Of a stretch of 64,000 nucleotides of DNA, positions 49,792 to 57,871 are shown piece by piece. The stretch is from Sandaracinaceae bacterium (GTDB lineage: Bacteria > Myxococcota_A > Polyangia > Polyangiales > Houyiibacteriaceae), in contig JACKEI010000006.1 in NCBI GenBank assembly GCA_020633075.1, forward strand, positions 62,001-126,000, read 5' to 3'. The stretch's first letter is position 1. The number at the start of each line of letters is the position of its first letter. The position numbers and the translations under genes were made by a program. A model generated the notes under the pieces. The model did not search any database, was not told the origin of the DNA, and saw nothing but the letters and a program-made list of their open reading frames with translations.

Positions 49792-50273
49792 GGGGGACTC
49801 CTTGGTTCTCAGGGGCTCGGCCGACCGATGGACACATCGAGTCGCGGGGTACGCATGACAGAGTGCCCCTCTCCGGAGGGCCGCACCACTCGGGTTCAGG
49901 GCAGCCCACGCCATGGCCCAAACGGCCCTCACTTACGTTTGCGTAGACCCCCGCCTCCCCGACTCCGACTCCGACTCCGACTCCGCCACCGCCACCGCCA
50001 CCAACTCCGACTCCGACTCCGACTCCGACTCAGCCACCGACTCCGACTCCGACTCCGACTCAGCCACCGACTCCGACTCCGCCACCGACTCCGACTCCGA
50101 CTCAGCCACCGACTCCGACTCCGCCACCGACTCAGCCACCGACTCCGACTCAGCCACCGACTCCGACTCCGACTCCGACTCAGCCACCGCCACCGACTCC
50201 GACTCCGCCTCCGACACCGACTCAGCCACCGACTCCACCCCCGCCCCCCGTTCCGCTGGTGTAAGGTGTCCCC
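49792..50273. other. 482-bp divergent intergenic region with no convincing gene
   Basis: It separates the LLM oxidoreductase start (49791, minus) from the kinase-like start (50274, plus). The first 169 bp hold no motif I can name. The middle 276 bp are the hexanucleotide array (49961-50236). The last 37 bp carry TAAGGT (50262-50267), ending 6 nt before the GTG. Frames reading Ser/Asp, Thr/Pro or Glu/Ser repeats run through it on both strands but look like by-products of the repeat. Confidence 0.75.
49961..50236. repeat. 46-unit hexanucleotide array
   Basis: Exactly 46 six-base units in one phase, mostly GACTCC, with GACTCA, GCCACC and rare AACTCC, GCCTCC and GACACC. A higher-order block of 3-4 GACTCC, then GACTCA, then GCCACC recurs. 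It lies between two divergent gene starts, so length change could alter promoter spacing for either side. It does not match CRISPR (no spacers). Confidence 0.9.
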
Positions 50274-51347
50274 GTGACAGAGACCGTCGAGTCCCCCGAG
50301 TCGATCCCCCCCCTGCTCGCGGCCGCCTGGGAAGCGTATGGCGACGAGCGTCCGATCGTCCTGGCCGAGAACATCAGCGCCACGGTGTCCACCAACACGG
50401 TCTACCGGGTCACCCTCTCGGACAAGAAGCAGATCATCGCGAAGACGTCCAGCTACGGCTCGTACGTGCACTTCCGGCAGGATCACGACCGCATCCACGA
50501 GTGGACGCGGCTGCTGTCGGGCTCGCGCTTCGGCAACTTCCTGGCGCCCGTGCTCACGCTGGACGGCAAGGCCTTCACCTACCGCGACGACAGCGGCTGG
50601 GTGGTGTTCTACGGCAAGACCGAGATCTACGACTTCCTGCCCAAGGTGCTGACCGAGGGGCAGATCGACTCGTTCGGCTCGGAGCTCGCCAGCTTTCACC
50701 TGCAGTGTCAGAAGATCTGCCACCGCATCCCGCCCACGTGGAAGAGCATGGGCTCCGACATCGCCCAGCTCTTCGACAGCCTGAGCAACCCCCGCTACCG
50801 CGCGGAGCGCAACCTCAGCAACGAGGACGCGTCCATGCTCAAGGGGCACTGCGACCGTTTCCTCCACAACGCGGAGGACCTCGGCTACCACGGGTTCGCG
50901 AAGCTGCCCGTGCTGGTGGACTGGAACACGGGCAACTTCAGCGTCGGGCTGGACGGGGACGGCTTCAAGCTGTTCACGCGCTGGGACTACGACTGGTTCC
51001 GCATCGAGCCGCGCACCCTGGACTTCTACTTCGCCAGCCGCGTGGTGCGCTCCGAGGGGGACCAGACCATCTTCAGCTACCTGGTGGACCCGCTGCTGGA
51101 GCCGCGCTTCATCCGCTTCATGCGCGCTTACGACGCGATCAACCCGCTGGCCGACGAGGAGATCCTGTTCCTGAAGGAGGTCTACCGCTTCTTCATCCTG
51201 AACTACGTGGTGCGCGAAGGAGACCACTTCTTCCAGGGGCCCATCTGCCAACGCCTGCAGCGGGAGGCGGTGGAGATCTACCTACCCAGCCTGGACGCCG
51301 TGCGCTTCGAGAAGGTGATCGAGGCGCTGGGCCACGGCGGCGCGTGA
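50274..51347 (+). CDS. Aminoglycoside-phosphotransferase-like kinase
   Basis: 357 residues from a GTG start. The APH/choline-kinase fold is suggested by YRVTLSDKKQIIAKTSSYGS (the Lys-bearing ATP strand) and LPVLVDWNTGNFSVG, a variant of the catalytic HGDxxxxN loop with D-x3-N. KLFTRWDYDWFRIEPRTLDF follows as the metal-binding DxD segment. It probably phosphorylates a small molecule, substrate unknown. TAAGGT ends 6 nt before the GTG. The stop overlaps the next ATG (TGATG), coupling it to a TetR gene. The pairing with a HAD phosphatase two genes on suggests a phosphorylation/dephosphorylation cycle. Confidence 0.75.
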   Translation: MTETVESPESIPPLLAAAWEAYGDERPIVLAENISATVSTNTVYRVTLSDKKQIIAKTSSYGSYVHFRQDHDRIHEWTRLLSGSRFGNFLAPVLTLDGKAFTYRDDSGWVVFYGKTEIYDFLPKVLTEGQIDSFGSELASFHLQCQKICHRIPPTWKSMGSDIAQLFDSLSNPRYRAERNLSNEDASMLKGHCDRFLHNAEDLGYHGFAKLPVLVDWNTGNFSVGLDGDGFKLFTRWDYDWFRIEPRTLDFYFASRVVRSEGDQTIFSYLVDPLLEPRFIRFMRAYDAINPLADEEILFLKEVYRFFILNYVVREGDHFFQGPICQRLQREAVEIYLPSLDAVRFEKVIEALGHGGA

Positions 51348-52000
51348 TGGCCAGCCGCGAACCGCTGACGCCGCGTCGCAAGCCACAACAGGCGCGCTCT
51401 CGTGAGCTGGTGCGTGCCATCGCCATGGCCTGCGAGCGCATCCTCGCGGAGGAGGGCGCGGAGGCGCTCACCACCAACCGCATCGCGGAGGTGGCGGGCG
51501 TCAACATCGGCTCGCTCTACCGCTACTTTCCCAACAAAGAGGCCGTCATCGCGGAGGTCTACGAGCTGCAGCTGCAGGACCTCGCGGCCCAGTACGAAGA
51601 CGCCTGGGAGGCCGCCCAGGGTGGCCCCGGACCGCGCTCGCTGGGGGACGCGGTGTGCGCGCACATCGCCGGCAACGCCGCCATGCACCAGCGCCTCCTG
51701 CGTATCGACGAGACCTTCTACCGCGCCTACCAGCGCGACTTCGACCTGGGTGAGCGGCACAGCGAGCGCTTCGACCGGACCTTCCTGGAGCAGGCCGAGC
51801 GCTGGCTGCGAGACCAGCTCGAGCTCCACCGCGACGAGGTGGTGGTGGACGACCTCGACATGGCCGCGTTCATCGTGGCGCGCTCGGTGGCGGGTGCGCT
51901 GCGCAGCGCGGCCCGAGATCAACCAAGCCGCCTGGCGGACCCTGCGTTCATGGACGCCCTCGAGCGCATGGCGCTCTTGTACCTGGAAGGAAGCGCGTGA
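51347..52000 (+). CDS. TetR-family regulator within a kinase-HAD operon
   Basis: 217 residues. The helix-turn-helix is at about residues 17-62 (ARSRELVRAIAMACERILAE, then IAEVAGVNIGSLYRYFPNKE). The C-terminal domain binds an unknown ligand (FDRTFLEQAERWLRDQLELH). Its ATG overlaps the kinase stop by 1 nt, and its stop overlaps the HAD ATG by 1 nt (both TGATG). It is therefore translated as part of this three-gene operon and most likely autoregulates it. The operator was not identified. Confidence 0.88.
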   Translation: MASREPLTPRRKPQQARSRELVRAIAMACERILAEEGAEALTTNRIAEVAGVNIGSLYRYFPNKEAVIAEVYELQLQDLAAQYEDAWEAAQGGPGPRSLGDAVCAHIAGNAAMHQRLLRIDETFYRAYQRDFDLGERHSERFDRTFLEQAERWLRDQLELHRDEVVVDDLDMAAFIVARSVAGALRSAARDQPSRLADPAFMDALERMALLYLEGSA

Positions 52001-52854
52001 TGGAGCTCCGCTCGTTCTCCGAAGTGACCGCCGCGTACGACGTGATCTTCTTCGACTCGTACGGCGTGCTGAAGAACTCGGGAGGCGTGCTCAAGGGCGT
52101 GCCCGACCTGCTGCTGCGGCTGACTCAGGCCAAGAAGGACCTCTACGTCATCACCAACGACGCGTCCAAGGCGCCGGAGCGCATGGCGCAGTCCTTCTCG
52201 CACCCCGTGGAAGGCGAGCTCATCCCGGCCAGTCAGATCATCAGCTCGGGCCTGCTGGCAGCGGACTTCCTGGCGGCGCAGGTCGCGGCCAAGAAGCCCA
52301 ACGGGCGGGCCGCCTACCTGGGCAAGCCCAGCTCCGCGTACTACGTCGAGAGCGCCGGGCTCGAGGCCATCCCCTTGGCCGAGTGGAACGACAGCGAGGA
52401 CCCCGACGCCATCGTGCTGTTGGACGACGAGGGCTTCGACTGGTTCCGCGACATCAACCACGCGCTCAACATCATCCGGCGCAGCCTGTCGCCCGTAGTC
52501 ATCGGCAACGCGGACCTGCTCTACCCCACCAAGGACGGCTTCGCGCTGGCGGTGGGCAGCCTGGCCAACATGCTGCAGCCCATCGCGCAGAAGACCTTCT
52601 ATCGCTTCGGCAAGCCCGACGCGATGATGTTCGTGTACGCCCTGCAAGCCATGCGCAGCGCGCGCCCCGGCACGAAGAACCACAAGGTGCTGATGGTCGG
52701 CGACACGCTGCACACCGACATCCTCGGCGCACGCATGGCGGGGCTGGACACCGTGCTGGTGCTCAGCGGCAACACCCTGGCGGCCCAGGCCGAGCTGCAG
52801 ATCCAGTCGACCGGCATCGTCCCCACCTACGTGTGCCCGGACATCCTGAGCTGA
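52000..52854 (+). CDS. HAD-superfamily class IIA hydrolase
   Basis: 284 residues. HAD motif 1 reads VIFFDSYGVLKNSG: the nucleophile Asp is present, but the second Asp (general acid) is Tyr, as in a subset of class IIA proteins with D-x-W/Y/F-GVL. Motif 2 is VITNDAS, motif 3 is the Lys in GKPDAMMF, and motif 4 is VGDTLHTDILGARMAGLDTV. NagD-type enzymes dephosphorylate small molecules. The missing acid may change activity toward phosphatase-independent roles. It is coupled to tetR by TGATG. Confidence 0.85.
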   Translation: MELRSFSEVTAAYDVIFFDSYGVLKNSGGVLKGVPDLLLRLTQAKKDLYVITNDASKAPERMAQSFSHPVEGELIPASQIISSGLLAADFLAAQVAAKKPNGRAAYLGKPSSAYYVESAGLEAIPLAEWNDSEDPDAIVLLDDEGFDWFRDINHALNIIRRSLSPVVIGNADLLYPTKDGFALAVGSLANMLQPIAQKTFYRFGKPDAMMFVYALQAMRSARPGTKNHKVLMVGDTLHTDILGARMAGLDTVLVLSGNTLAAQAELQIQSTGIVPTYVCPDILS

Positions 52855-52940
52855 GCGCGACCCCGTCGGAGACCCTGGGCTTCGGTCCAGTCGATGGACC
52901 GCCACTGGCGCACCACGTTGCGATATCCTCCCCGGCACTC

Positions 52941-53399
52941 ATGGAGATCAACGGCGTCGCCCACCTCATGCTCACGGTGCGCAGCATCGCGCGCTCACGG
53001 CCGTTCTACGTGGCCCTGCTGGACCACATGGGCCTGCGGCGGGTCGTCGACAGCGAGCAGTACCTCTACTACGTCGGCGGCCGCACGGCGGTTGGCCTGC
53101 GCCCGGCAGCTCCAGCCGTAGCCGCGCTCCCCGAGGACGACCCCGGTGCGCGCTTCGATCAGGGGCGCGTGGGGCTACACCACGCTTGCCTGCGCGCGCG
53201 CTCACGGGAAGACGTAGACTCCGTCCACGACGTGCTGATCGCGCTGGGCGCGAAGGTGATCCACCCCCCACGCGACGAGCACTGGGCCCCTGGCTACTAC
53301 TCCGTGCTCTTCGAAGACCCGGACGGTATCCGCCTCGAGGTCAACTTCGTCCCCGGCCGCGGCCTGCTCCAAGACGGCGCGACACGCGGCGACGGCTAG
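52941..53399 (+). CDS. VOC (glyoxalase/dioxygenase) family protein
   Basis: 152 residues. The vicinal oxygen chelate fold has repeated beta-alpha-beta-beta-beta units starting INGVAHLMLTVRSIARSRPF and VGLHHACLRARSREDVDSVH, then YYSVLFEDPDGIRLEVNFVP. Metal ligand candidates are H8 (VAHLML), H76 or H77 in LHHA, and the Glu in RLEVNF. VOC members include glyoxalase I, ring-cleavage dioxygenases and fosfomycin resistance enzymes. The activity is unspecified. The gene converges on the desaturase gene with a 1-nt gap, and follows the HAD gene by 86 nt. Confidence 0.85.
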   Translation: MEINGVAHLMLTVRSIARSRPFYVALLDHMGLRRVVDSEQYLYYVGGRTAVGLRPAAPAVAALPEDDPGARFDQGRVGLHHACLRARSREDVDSVHDVLIALGAKVIHPPRDEHWAPGYYSVLFEDPDGIRLEVNFVPGRGLLQDGATRGDG

Positions 53400-53400
53400 C

Positions 53401-54342
53401 TCACCTGCTCGCCCGCTCCCGCACCACCCGGGACAGCGGTCCCAGAGCCGGGTCGCGCATGAAGCGCCACCACAGCCGCGCCCAGGAGTCGTGGCTGACC
53501 AGCTGCTCGTCGTACAGCTCACGCCCCAAACGCCGGAGCACCGGAAGCCGCGTCCACGGCACGGCGGGGAAGTCGTGGTGCTCGTTGTGATAGCCGATGT
53601 TCAGCGAGATCCAGTTGAGCCAGCCGTAGTAGCTGTAGGTCTCCTGCTGCGCGTGCACCACGTGGTGTTCCTGGAACAGGCGCGCCGCGATGGGGTGCAG
53701 CGCCAACGTGAAGTACAGGCTGAGCGCGAGGTAGAGCAGCGCCTGCCACCCGAGCACCCACGTGAGCAGCACGGTTGCGCCGAGCTGCAGCGCCACGTTG
53801 AGCGCCAACCAGCCCCACGCCCGCGGCTGCGGCATGGAAGCCGTGCGCAGCAGCTGCCAGAAGGGAAAGCTGACGTGCCACGCGAGCTTCCCCAGCACCC
53901 CACGGCGCGCGAGCCCGTGCTCGGCCGCACCCGGCAAGTCCGGGTCCCGGGCTGGGTCCCCCTGATGCGCGTGGTGCATGAGGTGGAAGTGCGCGTACGA
54001 GATGGCGATGGGCACGAGCAGGGGCACGTTGGCCAGCAGAGACAGCGCCCGGTTGAAGCGGCGGCCGCGTCCCGCGAGCAGGTGCGTGCACTCGTGCAGC
54101 ACGGCGTAGAGCGCTTGGCTCAAGAAGGCGCCTAGCCCAAAGGCCAGCAGCGGCGCCGCCCACCAGGGCAGCGAGGACACCCACCACGCGAGCGCGAGCT
54201 GAGCCACCACGAGGCCAAGGGAGAGGGGCGCCGTCCACGCGGTGGGGCCCTGCAGGGCTCGCACCTCAGGGTGATCCTGGCGCAGCTGCGTGGCGCGGGC
54301 GCGGTGGGGATCGGCGAAGTCGACGTGCAGCAGCGCGTTCAT
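53401..54342 (-). CDS. DES1-like sphingolipid delta-4 desaturase / ceramide desaturase-type enzyme
   Basis: 313 residues with GGAGG 5 nt before the ATG. The N-terminus ADPHRARATQLRQDHPEVRA matches the DES N-terminal domain of eukaryotic dihydroceramide desaturases. The three His boxes are H83-ECTH, H120-LMHH and H252-NEHH. Strong DES1 hallmarks are LHPIAARLFQEHH, ETYSYYGWLN, NIGYHNEHHDFPAVPW and the tail segment LYDEQLVSHDSWARL. Such enzymes insert a delta-4 double bond into sphinganine of (dihydro)ceramide in membranes. It is rare in bacteria. A TetR gene diverges from it with a palindrome between. Substrate is inferred; an acyl lipid desaturase is an alternative. Confidence 0.85.
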   Translation of the reverse strand: MNALLHVDFADPHRARATQLRQDHPEVRALQGPTAWTAPLSLGLVVAQLALAWWVSSLPWWAAPLLAFGLGAFLSQALYAVLHECTHLLAGRGRRFNRALSLLANVPLLVPIAISYAHFHLMHHAHQGDPARDPDLPGAAEHGLARRGVLGKLAWHVSFPFWQLLRTASMPQPRAWGWLALNVALQLGATVLLTWVLGWQALLYLALSLYFTLALHPIAARLFQEHHVVHAQQETYSYYGWLNWISLNIGYHNEHHDFPAVPWTRLPVLRRLGRELYDEQLVSHDSWARLWWRFMRDPALGPLSRVVRERASR

Positions 54343-54373
54343 GGGGCACCTCCGGGCAGCGGCCTATTTTAGA

Positions 54374-54388
54374 CCAACCAGTCGGTTT
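54374..54388. promoter_or_regulatory. TetR operator candidate before the DES1-like gene
   Basis: Core AACC-AGTC-GGTT (54376-54387) within CCAACCAGTCGGTTT. It lies 32 nt from the desaturase start and 28 nt from the tetR GTG. AACC/GGTT dyads around a short centre are common TetR operators, so control of both divergent genes is likely. Confidence 0.5.
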
Positions 54389-54415
54389 ATAACTCGTGCT
54401 AGCCTGGCGCGTCAA

Positions 54416-55036
54416 GTGGCCCGCACCAAAGACCCCGAGCTCGAGGCTCGCCGACGACGCGAGCTGCTGGACGTGACCATCACGCTGCTGAGCGAGGAGA
54501 CGTTCCACTCGGTGACACAGGACAAGGTGGCGCGGGCGGCGGGCGTCTCGAAGGGAGTGGTGACGTACTATTTCCCGACCAAGACCGATCTCTTGGTAGC
54601 GGCCATGACCCGCTACCACGAGCAGGTCCGCGAGGGGCTCATGGCCATCGTCGCGCTGCCGGGACTGGACGTGCGCAGCAAGCTGCGTCTCCTGATCCAG
54701 GCGGCCTTTCCTTCGCAAGAAGCCGTCGACCGCGAGGTGCGCTTCCAGTCGGAGGTCTGGTCCTTCGCCAAGGACGAACCGGGCGCGCGCGCCGCGGTGG
54801 TGCAGAGCTACCGCGACTTCCGAGACGCCTGCGCCGCGCTCCTGGACGCTGGAGCGCGCGAGGGGCTGCCGACCACCGCCGAACGCGAGTGGGCCTACCT
54901 GTTCATCCACGCGCTGGTCGACGGGCTGACCTTTCAGCTGGCGGTGCAGCCCGACCTGGACCTTGCAGGCCTGCGGGAGCGGCTCGAGCGGGTCCTGCTG
55001 GCCGTGGCGGCTGGGGCAGCAGACGCCTCGCGATAG
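54416..55036 (+). CDS. TetR-family regulator of the desaturase gene
   Basis: 206 residues from the GTG at 54416; the frame continues upstream without homology. The helix-turn-helix is at about residues 12-58 (LEARRRRELLDVTITLLSEE, then VARAAGVSKGVVTYYFPTK). C-terminal helices form the ligand domain. TAGCCT ends about 10 nt before the GTG. It is divergent from the DES1-like desaturase across 73 bp with a palindromic operator. It probably senses a fatty acid, ceramide or related lipid, which is inference only. Confidence 0.88.
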   Translation: MARTKDPELEARRRRELLDVTITLLSEETFHSVTQDKVARAAGVSKGVVTYYFPTKTDLLVAAMTRYHEQVREGLMAIVALPGLDVRSKLRLLIQAAFPSQEAVDREVRFQSEVWSFAKDEPGARAAVVQSYRDFRDACAALLDAGAREGLPTTAEREWAYLFIHALVDGLTFQLAVQPDLDLAGLRERLERVLLAVAAGAADASR

Positions 55037-55097
55037 TCCGGCGAGGCTGGCAGGTAGGTGCGACGAAGCGCGCGACCGTGATACAGATCGAAGGCGA

Positions 55098-56837
55098 GTG
55101 AGCAACCTAACCCCGCAGCAGCCGGCCGCCGAGTGGCACCCTGGGTCCGCGTCTCCCCCGCCGGTGGGCACGGTGGTGGCGGGCAAGTATGTCATCGAAG
55201 GGCTGCTCGGGCGCGGAGGGATGGGTGCGGTCTACCGGGCTCAGCACCAGTTCACGCAGCGGCGCGTGGCGCTCAAGTGGCTGCTGGCGGACGACGAGGC
55301 CATGCGCATGCGCTTCATCCGCGAGGCGCGAGCGATGGGGGCGCTGGAGCACCCCAACGTCGTCGGCATCCTCGACATCGGCGAGGACCAGGGCGCCGTG
55401 TACCTCGTGATGGAGTTCATCGAGGGCGAGACTCTGCGCGCCCACTTGAACCGACAGCCCGTGAGCCCGGCGCGCGCCGTGGCGTTGTTGATGCCGGCGC
55501 TCGAAGGCATCGCGGCCGCGCATCAGGCCGGCATCGTGCACCGCGACCTGAAGCCCGCGAACCTCTTCGTGTGCCTGGACCGCGACGGGACGGCCTACGG
55601 CACCAAGGTGCTGGACTTCGGGGTGGCGCTGTCCATGCGCCCCTCCGGCAGCGGGCTCGGCCTGACACAGAGCGGAGCCGTGGTGGGCACGCCGCGCTAC
55701 ATGGCGCCCGAGCAGATCCGCGGCGACCGCCGCGTGGACGCCCGGGCCGACCAATTCGCGATGGGGCTCATCCTGTACGAGGCGCTGACGGGCCGTCTGC
55801 CCTATGACGCGGCCGTGTACGAAGCGCTGGTGGTCGAGATCGCGACCGTGGCGCCGCCCAACCCGCAGCTCTTCGTGTCGGGGCTCCCCGACGCGCTGGC
55901 CAGCGTGGTGTTGAAGGCGCTGGCCAAGAACCCGGACGACCGCTTCGCGGACATCGCCAGCTTCGCGCGGGCCCTCGAGCCCTTCGGTGACGGCGTGGTG
56001 TTCTCGCCGCCGCGCCAAGCGCATGCGCGTCGCTCCATGCTGGGCGACGACGTGGCCGAGCTGGCGCAGGCGAGCGCCGCCCTGACGCCGAGCCGCCCCT
56101 CGGCAGCGGCCGCGCTGGACGAGCGTCTCACGGGGCCACCCACGCGGGACATCGGTGGACCCGGCAACGGGGGCGCCGTACGCGCCTCCGCGACCACGTT
56201 GGAAGAAGTCCAGCAGCAGGTGAGCGACGCGACGCGTCGCGTCGGACCGGGCCCGCACGTCGACAAGGACGCCGCGTTGCCCCCGTCGCCGACCAACGGG
56301 CAGGCGTCGGCGCTCGCCGAGGACTCGGGGGCCTCTGCACAGCTGACGGGGTGGCACTCGATGCCTCGCCGTGCGGCGGTGCTGGGGCTCGCTGCCGGAG
56401 CCATCGCCCTGTCTTTGGGCGCGTGGCTACTGCTCCGACCCGCCCCCAGCGCAGGAGGCCCCGCCTCAGCGCCGGGTGGACCGACGGCGCCTGCTACCTC
56501 CGCCGCGACGCTGACCGGGGCTATGGACCCGACGGCTCCGGCCGAGGAGCCGGGCGGCGCGGCGGCGCAGGAGTCGCCGCACGACGCGCAGCAGGCACCG
56601 AGCGAGCTCGGCTCCGACGCCGGCGCGGCCGACGCGCGCACGGAACAACACCAACCCGTCGGCGGGCAGGACACCGACCCAGGCCCGCAGGCCGTGCCGA
56701 CGGCGGACGCGCCCTCACGCGCGCCCACCACGGCGCGGCACCACGGCAGCCCGCACGGCGCACCAGCCGCTACGCCATCCGCGACCGCCATGCGCGCGGT
56801 TGGCCGCTCCGGACACTTCGCCGTGGAGGACTTCTGA
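55098..56837 (+). CDS. Membrane-anchored Ser/Thr protein kinase
   Basis: 579 residues from the GTG at 55098. The eukaryotic-like kinase domain has the P-loop GRGGMGAVY, K60 in VALK, H148-R149-D150 in HRDLKPAN, DFG at 173-175, and the APEQ segment, ending near 310. A disordered Pro/Ala/Ser linker follows. One membrane helix lies at about residues 424-445 (LGLAAGAIALSLGAWLLL), then a Pro/Ala/Gly/Thr-rich outer region. It phosphorylates Ser/Thr of unknown targets. It is followed by a TPR gene whose likely CTG start overlaps this stop (CTGA). Low-complexity tails may vary by strain. Confidence 0.92.
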   Translation: MSNLTPQQPAAEWHPGSASPPPVGTVVAGKYVIEGLLGRGGMGAVYRAQHQFTQRRVALKWLLADDEAMRMRFIREARAMGALEHPNVVGILDIGEDQGAVYLVMEFIEGETLRAHLNRQPVSPARAVALLMPALEGIAAAHQAGIVHRDLKPANLFVCLDRDGTAYGTKVLDFGVALSMRPSGSGLGLTQSGAVVGTPRYMAPEQIRGDRRVDARADQFAMGLILYEALTGRLPYDAAVYEALVVEIATVAPPNPQLFVSGLPDALASVVLKALAKNPDDRFADIASFARALEPFGDGVVFSPPRQAHARRSMLGDDVAELAQASAALTPSRPSAAAALDERLTGPPTRDIGGPGNGGAVRASATTLEEVQQQVSDATRRVGPGPHVDKDAALPPSPTNGQASALAEDSGASAQLTGWHSMPRRAAVLGLAAGAIALSLGAWLLLRPAPSAGGPASAPGGPTAPATSAATLTGAMDPTAPAEEPGGAAAQESPHDAQQAPSELGSDAGAADARTEQHQPVGGQDTDPGPQAVPTADAPSRAPTTARHHGSPHGAPAATPSATAMRAVGRSGHFAVEDF

Positions 56838-57871
56838 CCCGCTCACTCCGTTCGTCCGGCGGAGCGCCGCGCTCGAGGCCGCCTCGAAGCGCGGCGTTCG
56901 CGCGCGCCCTGACGCTCCTGCTGGCGCTCGCGCCGATGGCGAGCGCGACGAGTCACGCGCAGCCCCCCGTCGACCCCCAGACCGACGAACCACCGCCCGA
57001 GTACATGCAGCTCATCAGCGAAGCCGTGGAGGAGTCCGTCGCCGAGCACTGGGTCGAAGCGCGCAGCTTGTTCCGCGAGGCGCAGCGCGTGTTCCCCAAC
57101 GCGCGCGCGCTGCGCGGGATCGGGATGACCTCCTTCGAGCTGCGCGACTACACGGCCGCGCACCGCGCGCTCAGCGCATCGCTCGAAGAGCCGCGGCGGG
57201 CGCTGGACGAGGAGCAGCGCGCCCAGGTGGAGGCGCTGCTGCACCGCGTGACCGAGCTCATCGCGCGCTACTCCGTCACGCACCTCGGACCCGAGCCGGT
57301 CGTGGTGGTGGACGCGGTGCGCCAGGAGCTCGACAGCGACGGCGTAGTGTTGATCCCCGCAGGTCGCCACGAGGTCCAGGTGACGCTCGCGGACGGACGC
57401 CGCGTGCGCGGCTCGTGGACGGTCCGCGGTGGCGAGGTAGGCCCGCTCCCCATCGAGATCCCGAGCGAGGATCTGGGGCCCGACAGCGCAACGCGCACGC
57501 CGCCCGAAGATCTCACGACGCCGACGCCCCTCCTTCAGACCCCACCTGCCACGAACCTCCGCCCCGTCGGCTGGGCGCTGATCGCTGCAGGGGCCGCGTC
57601 GGGGATCGCCGGGATGGCCATGAGCATCGTGGGCCGCCGCGACATCTCGCTCCTGGAGCAGCCGCCGAGCGAGACGCGCTGGGAGGACGTATCGTCACTC
57701 CAGACCCGAGGGCCGCGCTACGTGCGGACGGGCACGGCGCTGGTGCTGCTCGGGGCTGCCTCCATGACCACCGGGCTGGTCCTTGTCTTGCGGTCTCCCT
57801 CCAGCAGCGGACCGGTGCGCGCGCAGGCGCGGCTGCTGCCCAGCGGCGGGCGCGTGGAGGTGACGTGGTGA
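56834..57871 (+). CDS. Exported TPR-like protein, probable CTG start
   Basis: 345 residues if started at the CTG at 56834, with GGAGG (56825-56829) 4 nt before it and the kinase stop overlapping it as CTGA. No ATG, GTG or TTG lies in frame before the ATG of the signal peptide segment PMASATSHAQ. Starting there would lose the signal peptide. The N-terminus has a hydrophobic run (AFARALTLLLALAPMASA). Helical TPR-like repeats cover about residues 50-140 (ARSLFREAQRVFPNARALRG). A beta-rich PEGA-like region follows. Two membrane helices near the end (GWALIAAGAASGIAGM, GTALVLLGAASMTTGL) anchor it. It likely works with the kinase and the lipoprotein. Confidence 0.7.
   Translation: MTRSLRSSGGAPRSRPPRSAAFARALTLLLALAPMASATSHAQPPVDPQTDEPPPEYMQLISEAVEESVAEHWVEARSLFREAQRVFPNARALRGIGMTSFELRDYTAAHRALSASLEEPRRALDEEQRAQVEALLHRVTELIARYSVTHLGPEPVVVVDAVRQELDSDGVVLIPAGRHEVQVTLADGRRVRGSWTVRGGEVGPLPIEIPSEDLGPDSATRTPPEDLTTPTPLLQTPPATNLRPVGWALIAAGAASGIAGMAMSIVGRRDISLLEQPPSETRWEDVSSLQTRGPRYVRTGTALVLLGAASMTTGLVLVLRSPSSSGPVRAQARLLPSGGRVEVTW

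Noticed and set aside
49961..50236. CRISPR array
   Set aside because: Units are six bases, contiguous and without unique spacers; no cas genes in the window.
49933..50238. 101-codon Glu/Ser-rich minus-strand frame inside the array
   Set aside because: Any frame of the array is open; no ribosome site, and no known protein of this type.
49913..51346. Ser/Asp-repeat frame that runs into the TetR frame
   Set aside because: It has only a 16-residue non-repeat start, arises from the hexanucleotide array, and past it overlaps the kinase gene in a wrong frame.
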